64,000 bases of DNA from Suicoccus acidiformans. Its GTDB lineage: Bacteria; Bacillota; Bacilli; Lactobacillales; Aerococcaceae. Under the pieces are notes generated by a model. It was not told the origin of the DNA and ran no database searches. It saw only the letters and a program-made list of their open reading frames with translations. Numbering within the stretch: position 1 is the first letter of the stretch; each line of letters begins with the position of its first letter. Both the position numbers and the translations under genes were made by a program. Shown in pieces: positions 46,724 to 57,059 of the stretch. Location: the NCBI RefSeq assembly GCF_003546865.1, contig NZ_CP023434.1, forward strand, positions 1,612,001 to 1,676,000, read 5' to 3'.

Positions 46724-46734
46724 ATATCATGTTC

Positions 46735-46749
46735 GATGAACTGGTTTTT
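46735..46749. terminator. Right arm of the IS-split bidirectional terminator
   Basis: GATGAACTGGTTTTT, partner of 45025-45039; now separated from it by the IS, so cshB has lost its hairpin terminator. Confidence 0.82.
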
Positions 46750-46750
46750 A

Positions 46751-48106
46751 TTAACGTCCTTTATATTTTTCGCGATTTGCTTTCTTCTTAGCCCACCTTT
46801 GTTGATTTTGCTTACGACGAGCTTCTTGGCGTTTATAGCTTTGAATTTCTCGGTTTAGCTTCTTCTTATAACCTGGTTTAACTTTGCGTTTCTGATTACG
46901 TTTAATCATACCACGAATAACCGGATCATCATTTGCTTGCGCTTGCCTTTGCTTGCGGCGATGACGATGTTCTACTTCAACCAGTTCCCCTTGACGTAAT
47001 TCCACCGTTTGGAATTGGATGCCCTTATCTTCTAAAGTAGAAATAACTTCATCATCATCGGGAGTAATAAAGGTAATCGCCGTTCCTTCCAGTTGATTGC
47101 GCCCAGTTCGTCCGACACGGTGAACGAAAAACTCTAATTCCTTCGGCAGTTCTGTATTAATAACCAAAGATATGCCTGGAATATCAATGCCTCGCGCAGC
47201 TAAATCCGTAGCTACGACATACTGGAATTCTAAATTACGAATTTGACGCATGAGTCGTTTCCGCTCACGTGGTGAAACATCGCCATGGATGGTAGCAACT
47301 TTCAGGCCTTGTTCTTTTAAATATTGGCTCACTTCGTCAGCATACTGCTTCGTATTGGTAAAAACTAAGGCGAGGTATGGGTTCCCCATGGTAAGCAATT
47401 GATAGGTTAAAGCTTTCCGGTCGCGACCTTTCGTATTTAATAAGTAATTAGTAATCGTATTCGAGATCACTTCTTTCGCTTCAATTTCAATTTCCATGGG
47501 TTGATTCATATACTTACGCAAGAAGACATCAACCTCTTGAGGAATGGTAGCTGAGAATGCCATCATTTGTAAATTCTCGGGCATGCGCGAAGCAATCTCA
47601 TCAACGATGGATAGAAACCCTAAATCGAATGTCATATCTGCTTCATCAATAACCAACATACGCGTCGTTTGCACCCACAGCGCATTCTCACGCATCAAAT
47701 CGAAAATCCGTCCCGGTGTTCCAATTACAATATGTGGTTGACCACTGCCCTGTAATCGATTAATTTGACGGGCTTTATCGGTTCCACCAATATAATTAAC
47801 CACCTGAATTGGCTGGGGAGACTGCTCGGTTATTTGCCGGCAAGCTTGATACAATTGCTCGGCCAATTCTCGACTCGGAGCCGTGATAACCCCTTGAACT
47901 TCTTGAATAGACGGATCAATTCGTTCAATAAGAGGCAAAAGGAAACTATGGCTTTTCCCGGAACCTGTCTGAGATTGGACAATTAAATCACGGCCTTTTA
48001 AGGCGGCAGGAATAACGGCCTCTTGCACTTCGGTTAACTCATTAAAATTTAACGCTTGCAAACTATCTTGAATAAATGGAGCTAAGGGCAGCTCAGTAAA
48101 CTTCAT
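46751..48106 (-). CDS. cshB: DEAD-box RNA helicase, CshB type
   Basis: ATP-dependent RNA helicase of 451 residues. It has the Q-motif region at the N-terminus (FTELPLAPFIQDSLQALNF), motif I QSQTGSGKS near residue 45, GTPGRIFDL, motif II DEAD in VIDEADMTFDLGF near 154, motif III SATIP near 183, motif VI HRVGRTGR near 332 and a very basic C-terminal tail (KRNQKRKVKPGYKKK...). The lineage and tail fit CshB (YqfR), linked to cold adaptation and mRNA/ribosome maturation. Own TTGTCA-17-TATAAT promoter. Its stop codon lies 2 bp past the broken terminator arm, so transcripts likely run into the IS. Confidence 0.93.
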   Translation of the reverse strand: MKFTELPLAPFIQDSLQALNFNELTEVQEAVIPAALKGRDLIVQSQTGSGKSHSFLLPLIERIDPSIQEVQGVITAPSRELAEQLYQACRQITEQSPQPIQVVNYIGGTDKARQINRLQGSGQPHIVIGTPGRIFDLMRENALWVQTTRMLVIDEADMTFDLGFLSIVDEIASRMPENLQMMAFSATIPQEVDVFLRKYMNQPMEIEIEAKEVISNTITNYLLNTKGRDRKALTYQLLTMGNPYLALVFTNTKQYADEVSQYLKEQGLKVATIHGDVSPRERKRLMRQIRNLEFQYVVATDLAARGIDIPGISLVINTELPKELEFFVHRVGRTGRNQLEGTAITFITPDDDEVISTLEDKGIQFQTVELRQGELVEVEHRHRRKQRQAQANDDPVIRGMIKRNQKRKVKPGYKKKLNREIQSYKRQEARRKQNQQRWAKKKANREKYKGR

Positions 48107-48136
48107 GGAATCACTTCCTTCCTATAATACGATACT

Positions 48137-48165
48137 ATTATACTGGTTATTGCGTTTCTTGACAA
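48137..48165 (-). promoter_or_regulatory. Promoter of cshB
   Basis: Minus-strand TTGTCA (48160-48165), 17-bp spacer, perfect TATAAT (48137-48142), 31 bp before the start. Confidence 0.82.
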
Positions 48166-48207
48166 ACAAGGTTAAATGAGAATTTAGATAAGTATTTTCT
48201 AATTAAA

Positions 48208-48236
48208 TTGTCACCTTTCCTTGATTCGTGTATAAT
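48208..48236 (+). promoter_or_regulatory. Promoter of zwf
   Basis: TTGTCA (48208-48213), 17-bp spacer, perfect TATAAT (48231-48236). It shows that the in-frame ATG at 48228 lies upstream of the transcription start and cannot be the translation start. Confidence 0.85.
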
Positions 48237-48263
48237 AGTGCTTGTTATGATTGGAGGTATACA

Positions 48264-49712
48264 ATGGAAAAACAAAGGTTAATTATAACGCTATTCGGGG
48301 CTACAGGAGACCTCGCTGCTCGTAAATTATACCCCGCAATTTATCAATTATATAAGAAAGGGCATATTTGCGAACATTTCGCTCTTATTGGAACGGCTCG
48401 TAGAGAATGGTCAAATGAATACTTCCGCCAAGTAGTCTTAGATAGTATCAACGATGCGGTAGAAGATCAAAGTCATGCGGAAGAATTTGTTTCGCACTTC
48501 TACTATCAACCACACAATGTTCACGACCAAGATCACTACGACTCCTTGCGTAAGTTAGCTACGGAATTGGAAGCGAAGTATGACACTCAGGGTAATCGCA
48601 TCTTCTATATTTCCCTGTCACCAGCCCTCTTCCCCGTCATTACCCAGAATTTAAAAGAGCAAAATCTACTCACCGACCAAGGCTATAACCGACTCATTAT
48701 CGAAAAGCCTTTTGGGTCGAATTCAGATTCTGCTAAGGAATTGCAAGCTAAGCTAAATCATGCCTTTGATGAAAGCCAAATTTACCGTATCGATCATTAT
48801 TTAGGCAAATCTTTAGTGCACGCCCTTGCTGACGTGCGCTTTGGTAATACACCTCTTGAAGCTTTATGGAACAAGACGTATATCGATCACTTCCAAATTA
48901 CCCTGGCCGAAGCGGTAGGTGTCGAAGCCCGTGGAGATTATTATGAAACGAGCGGCGTAACCAAAGATATGTTACAAAACCACATCCTACAACTACTTGC
49001 CCTAGTCGCCATGCGTAAACCTGTCGATACAACGGCTGATAGTCTGCGTGCCCATAAGATCGAAGTTTTAAGCCACTTACGACTATACGAAGATGCAGAT
49101 GATATGCGGAAACATACTATTCGGGGTCAATATGGCCAAAGTGCCGATGGTGAACTCCCTGCTTACCGCTCTGAGATGAATGTTGCAGAAGATTCTTCCA
49201 CTGAAACATATTTCGCTGCCCAAATCGACGTTGAGATGCCGGAATGGGAAGGTGTTCCTTTCTTCGTTCGCTCAGGTAAAAGAATGTCCCATAAATTCAC
49301 AACGATTGACGTCGTATTCAAGAGCGAAGACACAGAAGAACCCAACCGCTTGCAAATTCAATTAGAGCCTAATACGGGCTACTATATCGCTATGAATACA
49401 TCAGCCCATGATTTCCAAAAGAAACCCGTACAAATCCCTCTTAGCTATCAATATTCCGAAGAAGCATTAGATAATATGCCAGGTGATTACGAACGCTTAA
49501 TTCATGACTGTATTCTCGGATACGCGGATTCATTCAATCACTATCAAGAAGTCGTCCACCAGTGGAAGTTCGTAGACCGAATTCATAAATTATGGGCAAA
49601 CATGCCTGCCCCAAATTTCCCGAACTATCCAGCCAAAAGCTTAGGACCCGAGCATGCTGATGAACTGATTCAGCGCCACAATCCTAAAGCGTACTGGTAT
49701 AGCGATTTATAG
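48264..49712 (+). CDS. zwf: Glucose-6-phosphate 1-dehydrogenase
   Basis: Oxidises glucose 6-phosphate to 6-phosphogluconolactone with NADP reduction, the entry to the oxidative pentose phosphate pathway. From ATG 48264 (TTGGAGG, 6 nt upstream) the protein has 482 residues. It has the nucleotide-binding LFGATGDLAARKLYPA near residue 10 and the active-site signature RIDHYLGKS near residue 175 with the catalytic His. Monocistronic, divergent from cshB, closed by a terminator. Together with gnd it supplies NADPH and pentoses. Confidence 0.97.
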   Translation: MEKQRLIITLFGATGDLAARKLYPAIYQLYKKGHICEHFALIGTARREWSNEYFRQVVLDSINDAVEDQSHAEEFVSHFYYQPHNVHDQDHYDSLRKLATELEAKYDTQGNRIFYISLSPALFPVITQNLKEQNLLTDQGYNRLIIEKPFGSNSDSAKELQAKLNHAFDESQIYRIDHYLGKSLVHALADVRFGNTPLEALWNKTYIDHFQITLAEAVGVEARGDYYETSGVTKDMLQNHILQLLALVAMRKPVDTTADSLRAHKIEVLSHLRLYEDADDMRKHTIRGQYGQSADGELPAYRSEMNVAEDSSTETYFAAQIDVEMPEWEGVPFFVRSGKRMSHKFTTIDVVFKSEDTEEPNRLQIQLEPNTGYYIAMNTSAHDFQKKPVQIPLSYQYSEEALDNMPGDYERLIHDCILGYADSFNHYQEVVHQWKFVDRIHKLWANMPAPNFPNYPAKSLGPEHADELIQRHNPKAYWYSDL

Positions 49713-49717
49713 GCTAA

Positions 49718-49749
49718 AAACCGCACCTACAACTTGGTAGGGGCGGTTT
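49718..49749. terminator. Terminator between zwf and nrnA
   Basis: AAACCGC-CCTAC arm pairs with GTAGG-GCGGTTT arm (49718-49749, one mismatch), with T-rich sequence after it on the plus strand and A-rich sequence before it; likely serves both convergent genes. Confidence 0.82.
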
Positions 49750-49754
49750 CTTTA

Positions 49755-50744
49755 TTATGATGAGGGAGCTTGTTCAGCCCGATAGCTTGTAGTCGCTTTG
49801 TCCATTTCTGTTAAAAGTTTAGCTAAATTCTCCCGGGAGTGGATATTTACCCCACTAGCTTTCGGATGGCCTCCGCCGCCAAATTGAGCCGCAACTGTGT
49901 TAATAATTGGGCCTTTGGAGCGTAATCGACAACGCCAAGCTTCACCTTGGGATACATTCTGCTCAATGATAATAATCCAGGCATCGATACCCTCAATCGT
50001 CCCAGGTAAGCCTGTAATCGCATTGGTCTGCTCTTCTGTTAATTGAAATTGGCTGAGAATGTCTTGGGTAATCATGACTTGACCTACCCCTGCTTGAGAA
50101 ACCTGTAATTGCTCTAAGACATAAGCTTGAAACTTCGCCTGATTCAACGTCATCGTGCAGAAGTGATCACTAATTTCAAATAAATTAATGCCAGTTTGCG
50201 CAAGACGGCTAGCCACCTCAAACGTTAACGGTGTGGTCGAATCATGTAAGAAACGTCCAGTATCACCAATTAAACCAGCATAAAGTAAGCGGGCTGTATT
50301 GGCACTCATGGGTAATTCATCGGCTAAAACCCGGCTTATTTCAGCAATAATCTCACAGGTTGAGCTAGCTTCAGGGTAGACTATTTGTAAATCTCCATAT
50401 TGATCAACCGGTGGGTGATGGTCTATCTTAACTAAGTGAGCGCCTTTATTGTAATGATGCCCATCGATGCGGGGTTGATTGGCTGTGTCTGTAACAATAA
50501 CTAAAGCACCTTCATAATCGGCTTCCGTCACATTATCCATCTTCCCTAACCACTTCAGTCCTTGACTGGTAGAGCCAGCGGCTAATACCTTCTTGTTAGG
50601 GAAGCGTTCTTGAATTAAAGTCTTTAAGCCGAGTTGAGAACCAATAGCATCCGGATCGGGACGCTGATGCCTGTGAATAATGATTTGCGAATTTGCTTCA
50701 ATCAGTTGATAAAGTTTCTCTGCATCTGCTTGCTTTAAATACAT
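49755..50744 (-). CDS. nrnA: Bifunctional oligoribonuclease/PAP phosphatase NrnA
   Basis: Degrades 2-5-nt RNAs and 3'-phosphoadenosine 5'-phosphate. The 329-residue DHH/DHHA1 protein has RHQRPDPDAIGSQLG (near residue 24), VTDTANQPR (near 90), the DHH motif in VKIDHHPPVDQYGD (near 113) and the C-terminal DHHA1 GGGGHPKASG (near 292). Located 14 bp downstream of the CBS/DRTGG regulator gene, the same neighbour relationship as ytoI and ytqI (nrnA) in Bacillus, so they are probably cotranscribed. Confidence 0.95.
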   Translation of the reverse strand: MYLKQADAEKLYQLIEANSQIIIHRHQRPDPDAIGSQLGLKTLIQERFPNKKVLAAGSTSQGLKWLGKMDNVTEADYEGALVIVTDTANQPRIDGHHYNKGAHLVKIDHHPPVDQYGDLQIVYPEASSTCEIIAEISRVLADELPMSANTARLLYAGLIGDTGRFLHDSTTPLTFEVASRLAQTGINLFEISDHFCTMTLNQAKFQAYVLEQLQVSQAGVGQVMITQDILSQFQLTEEQTNAITGLPGTIEGIDAWIIIIEQNVSQGEAWRCRLRSKGPIINTVAAQFGGGGHPKASGVNIHSRENLAKLLTEMDKATTSYRAEQAPSS

Positions 50745-50758
50745 ATGTTTACCTCGTT

Positions 50759-52093
50759 CTATTTCTGTTCAATGAGCTGGCAGGTGATAATGGCTTTAAC
50801 AGAAAGACGATTTTCATGGTAAACATCGACTTCAATTAAAGCTGATCGTCTCGTTTGGTTAAATATGTCCACCGCAATTTGTAATTCATTACCAATTTGA
50901 ATAAAATTGAAATAATGCAAGTCAATCTTCTCAATCATCGGGTTCATGCTCGTCATATCCGCAATTTTGCGACTGGCTGCTTGGCTAATGATTTCAGTGA
51001 GTACCCCGTAGGAGATAGTTCCCAAATTATTAATCATTTGCGGTTGTACAGTCAATTTATAGTCGTACTCTTGACGCGTTCGATGCGGATTAATTGGGAA
51101 GTCCTCTAGAAAAACCATCATCTCGTCTTCAAAGGTATTTACATTCTGTGGCTGCTGATTCACCGATTGCATGGCGCGCATCACGTCTTGGCGGGATACA
51201 ACGCCCAACAAGCGATAATCTAAAGAGACGACCGGCAACATCTCGATATCTTCCCAAATCATTCGGTGCGATACGGTTGCAATACTCATATGAGGATGGA
51301 CTGTAACTAATTCCTTCGTCATCACCCGCTCGATTAAGGTGTCTTCATTGTAGCCCATCAAATCTTTCGCTGTAACCACACCGACAGCCCTTTGGTTGGA
51401 TTGAACCGGAAAGCGCGATAGGCCTGTGTCTTTAGCTAAGTGATGGAAGGAAGCCACCGTATCAGTCGGCTCTAGAAAAACTGTCTTCTCAATGGGCGTA
51501 TAAATCTCGTCGACTGTCACAATATCCCGTTGAATTTCTTGGTTAAGGATAGAACGGTTAATCATTGTTGCAACAGCAAAAGTATCATACACCGTTGAAA
51601 TAATGGGCAGTTGCTTCTCATCTGCTAAACGAATGGCCGCTTGATCGGCTCCAAAACCCCCAGTAACCAATACAGCAATATTATTCTCCAGCGCTTGCCT
51701 TTGAACGGATTGGCGATTGCCGACAATCATTAAGGTATTGGGACTTAAGTACTTCTGAATCGCATCTTCCGTCATTGCACCAATAATAAATTTGTTCAAT
51801 TGACGGTCAAGGCCAGCTTCTCCACCAAGGACTTGACCATCAACCATTCGTGCCACTTCTCGGTAAGTTAGCAAGTCCGAAGCCTCTACCTTGCGTTTCT
51901 CGATTCGAATCGTCCCGACCCGGTCTATGGTCGTCACCAGGCCTTCCTCCTCAGCTGCCTTGATTCCCCGATAAGCTGTTCCATCACTCATATTCAGCTT
52001 TTGTGCTATTGATCTAACCGAAATCTTCTCTCCGATAGGTAAGGATTCAATGTAATGAATCACTTGCCTTTGTTTACTCGTCATCTCCATCAT
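50759..52093 (-). CDS. ytoI: DRTGG-CBS-hotdog regulatory protein (YtoI-like)
   Basis: A 444-residue multi-domain protein: an N-terminal winged helix of GntR-like type (about residues 5-65, EKISVRSIAQKLNMSDGTAY), a DRTGG domain (about 75-185), two CBS motifs (about 195-310, with MTKELVTVHPHMSIATVSH and LGVVSRQDVMRAM) and a C-terminal hotdog thioesterase-like domain (about 320-440). CBS pairs usually bind adenine nucleotides, including c-di-AMP in related proteins; the real ligand and DNA target are unknown. Its place before nrnA, which degrades small nucleotides, suggests a nucleotide-linked role. Confidence 0.9.
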   Translation of the reverse strand: MMEMTSKQRQVIHYIESLPIGEKISVRSIAQKLNMSDGTAYRGIKAAEEEGLVTTIDRVGTIRIEKRKVEASDLLTYREVARMVDGQVLGGEAGLDRQLNKFIIGAMTEDAIQKYLSPNTLMIVGNRQSVQRQALENNIAVLVTGGFGADQAAIRLADEKQLPIISTVYDTFAVATMINRSILNQEIQRDIVTVDEIYTPIEKTVFLEPTDTVASFHHLAKDTGLSRFPVQSNQRAVGVVTAKDLMGYNEDTLIERVMTKELVTVHPHMSIATVSHRMIWEDIEMLPVVSLDYRLLGVVSRQDVMRAMQSVNQQPQNVNTFEDEMMVFLEDFPINPHRTRQEYDYKLTVQPQMINNLGTISYGVLTEIISQAASRKIADMTSMNPMIEKIDLHYFNFIQIGNELQIAVDIFNQTRRSALIEVDVYHENRLSVKAIITCQLIEQK

Positions 52094-52200
52094 TCCTACC
52101 CTCTTATAAAGTCAACATGTCCAAAGCTGGCTAACTTTGGCAAAAGATATAAGCTCATTATAGCAAACCCTAAGCGGTTTATTAAGCTTTTAAGCCAGAT

Positions 52201-53316
52201 TTACGAGAGATCTAGTTGAATTGGCAGAAATTCCGGGTCATCGAAATTAGACAAAGAGACGCCCAGTAAGCGGACGCTTTGCTCAAGTGACCCATGCTCG
52301 TGCCATAAGCCTTCCACTAAGGCGTAACATTGCTCAAATTGGGTTAAAGGCTGGCTCGACTGCACTTGACGGGTATAGGTTTCAAAGCTTTCGTAACGAA
52401 TTTTAAGCGTGACCGTATGCGCCTGCAATTCGAGTTGCCCTAACCGTCGCACAACTTTCTCGGTTAACTTGCGCAGCTGTTCAAGAACATCTGCTTCTTG
52501 ATTAAGAAAGTGGCTGAAGGTATTCTCAGCCCCCACTGATTTGCGCTCCCGGTCCACTTGTACAGGTTGGTTGTGAATGCCTCTTACTTTGAAATACAGA
52601 GAATAACCCATCTTGCCGAAATGCTTCATTAGCGTATCTAGCGACGTATGATACAAATCTTCACCCGTATAAATCCCTAAGGCATGAAAGTGCGGCAAGG
52701 ACTTCTTCCCGACTCCATAGAAATCTTTAATATCCATGGCCCAAAGAAAGGCCTGAGCATCCTTTGGTTCAACAACGGTTAAACCATGAGGTTTCTGATA
52801 GTCTGAAGCCAATTTGGCAATAAACTTATTATAGGACACCCCAACCGAACTGGTTAAATGCGTCTTCTGGTAAATATCCCGCTGAATCATCTGCCCAATA
52901 ATCGTGCCACTAGGAAGGTTCAAACGATTCTGTGTGACGTCCAAGTATGCTTCATCCAAGGATAGGGGCTCGACTAAGTCCGTATACTGATGGAATATTT
53001 GGCGAATTTCTTGAGATACCGCCCGGTAATGGTCGTGCCTCCCGGAAATAAATATAGCTTTAGGACAGCGCTTATAAGCTTCCTGGGCACTCATCGCCGA
53101 ATGAATACCGAATTTCCGTGCTTCATAATTACACGTCGCCACAATTCCCCGCCCGCCTGTCAAACGCGGATGCTTGGCAATGACCACCGGTTTGCCTTGT
53201 AAAGCCGGATTATCCCGCACTTCAATACTGGCATAGAATGCGTCCATATCGATATGCAGAATTTTGCGTGATATATCTGGCACTGGTTCTTCAAATTTAA
53301 GCATGCCATATTCCAA
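52201..53316 (-). CDS. dinB: DNA polymerase IV (Y-family, translesion)
   Basis: Error-prone translesion polymerase of 371 residues with catalytic residues in HIDMDAFYASIE (Asp23 and Asp25) and SLDEAYLDVT (near residue 120), plus a little-finger domain (about 255-360). I choose the TTG at 53316 because AAAGGAGAGG ends 5 nt before it; the first ATG (53304) would be about 20 nt from that site. A perfect LexA box and a TATAAT promoter lie directly upstream, so it is SOS-controlled. No C-terminal clamp-binding motif was confidently placed; QLDLS ends the protein. Confidence 0.95.
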   Translation of the reverse strand: MEYGMLKFEEPVPDISRKILHIDMDAFYASIEVRDNPALQGKPVVIAKHPRLTGGRGIVATCNYEARKFGIHSAMSAQEAYKRCPKAIFISGRHDHYRAVSQEIRQIFHQYTDLVEPLSLDEAYLDVTQNRLNLPSGTIIGQMIQRDIYQKTHLTSSVGVSYNKFIAKLASDYQKPHGLTVVEPKDAQAFLWAMDIKDFYGVGKKSLPHFHALGIYTGEDLYHTSLDTLMKHFGKMGYSLYFKVRGIHNQPVQVDRERKSVGAENTFSHFLNQEADVLEQLRKLTEKVVRRLGQLELQAHTVTLKIRYESFETYTRQVQSSQPLTQFEQCYALVEGLWHEHGSLEQSVRLLGVSLSNFDDPEFLPIQLDLS

Positions 53317-53333
53317 CTAAGCCTCTCCTTTCA

Positions 53334-53347
53334 AGAACATTTGTTCC
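53334..53347. promoter_or_regulatory. LexA (SOS) operator of dinB
   Basis: AGAACATTTGTTCC contains a perfect GAAC-N4-GTTC palindrome. It lies just downstream of the dinB -10, overlapping the expected transcription start, where bound LexA would block the promoter. Confidence 0.88.
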
Positions 53348-53350
53348 TTA

Positions 53351-53378
53351 ATTATACCAAAGAACCACCAAATAGCAA
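53351..53378 (-). promoter_or_regulatory. Promoter of dinB
   Basis: Minus-strand TTGCTA (53373-53378), 16-bp spacer and TATAAT (53351-53356) with an upstream TGG giving an extended -10. Confidence 0.72.
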
Positions 53379-53401
53379 AGCTTACAGAATCCTCCGTATT
53401 C

Positions 53402-53434
53402 AAAAAGCCTAGGCCCTAATAATAGGCCTAAGCT
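53402..53434 (-). terminator. Terminator of the tgt-yajC operon
   Basis: Ten-base-pair stem with one G-U pair (AGCTTAGGCC with GGCCTAGGCT on the minus strand, 53406-53434) followed by UUUUU. Confidence 0.88.
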
Positions 53435-53447
53435 CTTACTTTAATGC

Positions 53448-53810
53448 TTATAAGTTGTCGTCGGTTTCATCCCGAAGTTCAGCTTCGTAGTTTTCTTCAG
53501 CGATTTCATTCGCTGCTTCAATTTCTTCCTGGCGGTCGATAATATTTCCACCTTGTGTAACTGTTGCAATGGCGTTCAAATTAAAGGTTAAGTAAACACC
53601 TTCACAATCAATAACAACTGTATTGCTGCTTTGACTAACCTCATCAACGATTCCATGCAACCCACCAATGGTGATTACCGAATCACCTGGCTTCATATTA
53701 TCCAACATATTCTGCTTTGCTACCGCTTGCTGCTTTTGAGGACGAATCATTAAGAAATACATAATCCCCATCATAACGATTAAAGGCAATAAACTGACAA
53801 TAAATTCCAC
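53448..53810 (-). CDS. yajC: Preprotein translocase subunit YajC
   Basis: Accessory component of the Sec translocon. The 120-residue protein has an N-terminal transmembrane helix (about residues 2-21), the conserved MIRPQKQQAVAKQNMLDNMK turn, a small beta domain (GDSVITIGGLHGIVDEV near 42-58) and an acidic C-terminal tail. Located 68 bp after tgt on the same strand, the standard tgt-yajC order. Gap sequence shows no terminator, so cotranscription is likely. Confidence 0.94.
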   Translation of the reverse strand: MEFIVSLLPLIVMMGIMYFLMIRPQKQQAVAKQNMLDNMKPGDSVITIGGLHGIVDEVSQSSNTVVIDCEGVYLTFNLNAIATVTQGGNIIDRQEEIEAANEIAEENYEAELRDETDDNL

Positions 53811-53878
53811 ATTTCCACTCCTTATTGTTTTGATACTTGTCTAGTGTAACACGAATAAGTCAAGATTTCTATCCAAAA

Positions 53879-55820
<1,942 letters not shown>

Positions 55821-55918
55821 GAGTTGCCTCCTTCTAGCAAAATTTCATCTAGAATAGATTCTATCATAAAATCCTGGTAAAATAGAGGTATATTGTTCAA
55901 ACGGAGAGGAATTTATTT

Positions 55919-56521
55919 ATGACCGCCTATGATTATCTCGTTCGAATTATACGTTTCTTTATGTATTTACTTAATGGAAAGCCTAAAGTCTATGGCACAG
56001 AGAATTTACCCCAAGACAACACGGGCATTCTAGCAATGACCCATCTTTCCAATACCGACCCCTTCTTGATTGCGATTACGATATATCCTTTAAAAGTAGC
56101 CTTTATGGCAAAGCAGGAATTATTCACCTGGAAGCCTCTAGCTTATATTCTTGGCAAGGGAAACGTCTTTCCAGTTAACCGCGAAAAGCCCTCTACTCAA
56201 ACGATTCGCCACGCCGCTACTGTTGCGAGGACTGGCGAAGCTTTCCTGGGAATTTTCCCAACCGGAACACGCCACTCAACTGAAATCAAACCCGGTACGG
56301 GCTTCATTCAAGGCATGAGCAAGACAAATATCATTCCAGTCGCGATCGACCCACCCATTGGCTTCTTTCAATTCATTACCCGCAAGAAAGCCAAGATTAT
56401 CTTTGGAGAGCCGATTACCTATGAGCCCGACGTTAAATACGATAAGAAGAAGCTCGCCGAAATAGATGGCGCAATCGAATCGGCCTTTACTAAACTCCGG
56501 GCAGAATTAGATAGATTATAG
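55919..56521 (+). CDS. plsC: 1-acyl-sn-glycerol-3-phosphate acyltransferase
   Basis: Adds the second acyl chain to lysophosphatidic acid, making phosphatidic acid. The 200-residue protein has the acyltransferase motif HX4D (MTHLSNTDPFLI near residue 40) and the downstream motif FPTGTRHS near residue 117. The usual FPEGTR Glu is Thr, a variation I believe also occurs in lactic-acid-bacterial homologues. The N-terminal hydrophobic stretch (residues 5-22) associates with the membrane. Start is preceded by GGAGAGGAATTT. Monocistronic, closed by a terminator. Confidence 0.93.
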   Translation: MTAYDYLVRIIRFFMYLLNGKPKVYGTENLPQDNTGILAMTHLSNTDPFLIAITIYPLKVAFMAKQELFTWKPLAYILGKGNVFPVNREKPSTQTIRHAATVARTGEAFLGIFPTGTRHSTEIKPGTGFIQGMSKTNIIPVAIDPPIGFFQFITRKKAKIIFGEPITYEPDVKYDKKKLAEIDGAIESAFTKLRAELDRL

Positions 56522-56533
56522 ACGCCTCAATTG

Positions 56534-56567
56534 ACCTCCGCCTGCAACACGAGTAGGCGGAGGTTTT
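56534..56567 (+). terminator. Terminator of plsC
   Basis: Perfect 10-bp GC-rich stem ACCTCCGCCT/AGGCGGAGGT (56534-56543 and 56555-56564), then TTT. The next 165 bp (56568-56734) are AT-rich and show no gene. Confidence 0.88.
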
Positions 56568-56734
56568 CTAGTGTCGTAAATTTCCCTATTTAATACAACA
56601 TAAGAAATAATAAAATAATTATTCCTGAAAATGCAGTCTTATCAACATTCAGTAATAATTATATTCATTAAGGTGTTTAACTCTAGGGGGTTAGATGGTC
56701 TCCATGTACCGTTTTTTCAGCAATAGAAAAGAAA

Positions 56735-56770
56735 TAGCAATATAACTAAAGGCATTTAGTTACATTGCTA
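56735..56770 (-). terminator. Terminator of yneF
   Basis: TAGCAAT-TAACTAA arm pairs with TTAGTTA-ATTGCTA arm (56735-56770, one internal mismatch), followed on the minus strand by UUUCUUUUC. Confidence 0.8.
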
Positions 56771-56777
56771 ATGTTTA

Positions 56778-56996
56778 TTATTTATTTTGCACCTTCATCG
56801 AGTTCATAATTTGTTGAACTTTCTTCTTCGAAGGTTTTTGACCCATTTGCGCCAACATTTGCGAAATCATTCGCTCGTCAATCGGTGGGTTTTCTTTGAA
56901 GTAATCCATCATATAACGACGGGCAATAAAGAAGCCTCCAACCAAACCAGCAATTAACGCAACAATCACAAGTAAAATCCACATCCAAGTAGCCAA
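56778..56996 (-). CDS. yneF: YneF family single-span membrane protein (UPF0154)
   Basis: A 72-residue protein with one N-terminal transmembrane helix (about residues 4-24, GLVGGFFIARRYM at its end) and a conserved cytoplasmic segment (FKENPPIDERMISQMLAQMG, then QKPSKKKVQQIMNSM). Function unknown; the gene is conserved near lexA in many Firmicutes, as here. GGAGGTCAAATTT precedes the ATG. It is 63 bp downstream of the DUF896 gene on the same strand, so both may share the LexA-controlled region. Confidence 0.93.
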   Translation of the reverse strand: MATWMWILLVIVALIAGLVGGFFIARRYMMDYFKENPPIDERMISQMLAQMGQKPSKKKVQQIMNSMKVQNK

Positions 56997-57059
56997 AATT
57001 TGACCTCCTTTGTTTATTCAATAGTCTTATATTACACGAATGAAGCAGAAATTCCTAGT

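Larger units (their letters stand above)
45045..46729 (-). mobile_element. IS3-family insertion sequence (IS150-like, 1685 bp)
   Basis: Boundaries come from a 3-bp target duplication (TGT at 45042-45044 and 46730-46732) and 25-bp terminal inverted repeats with 19 matches. The left end starts TGAACTGCCCCCTGTCAAGT and the right end, read inward, TGATATGCTCCCCCTAAAGT, both followed by AGACA. It encodes orfA and orfB in two frames, with an A7 slippery site between them. It sits in the loop of a former terminator between the PFL gene and cshB. It carries its own plus-strand terminator at the left end and a hairpin at the right end. Confidence 0.92.
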
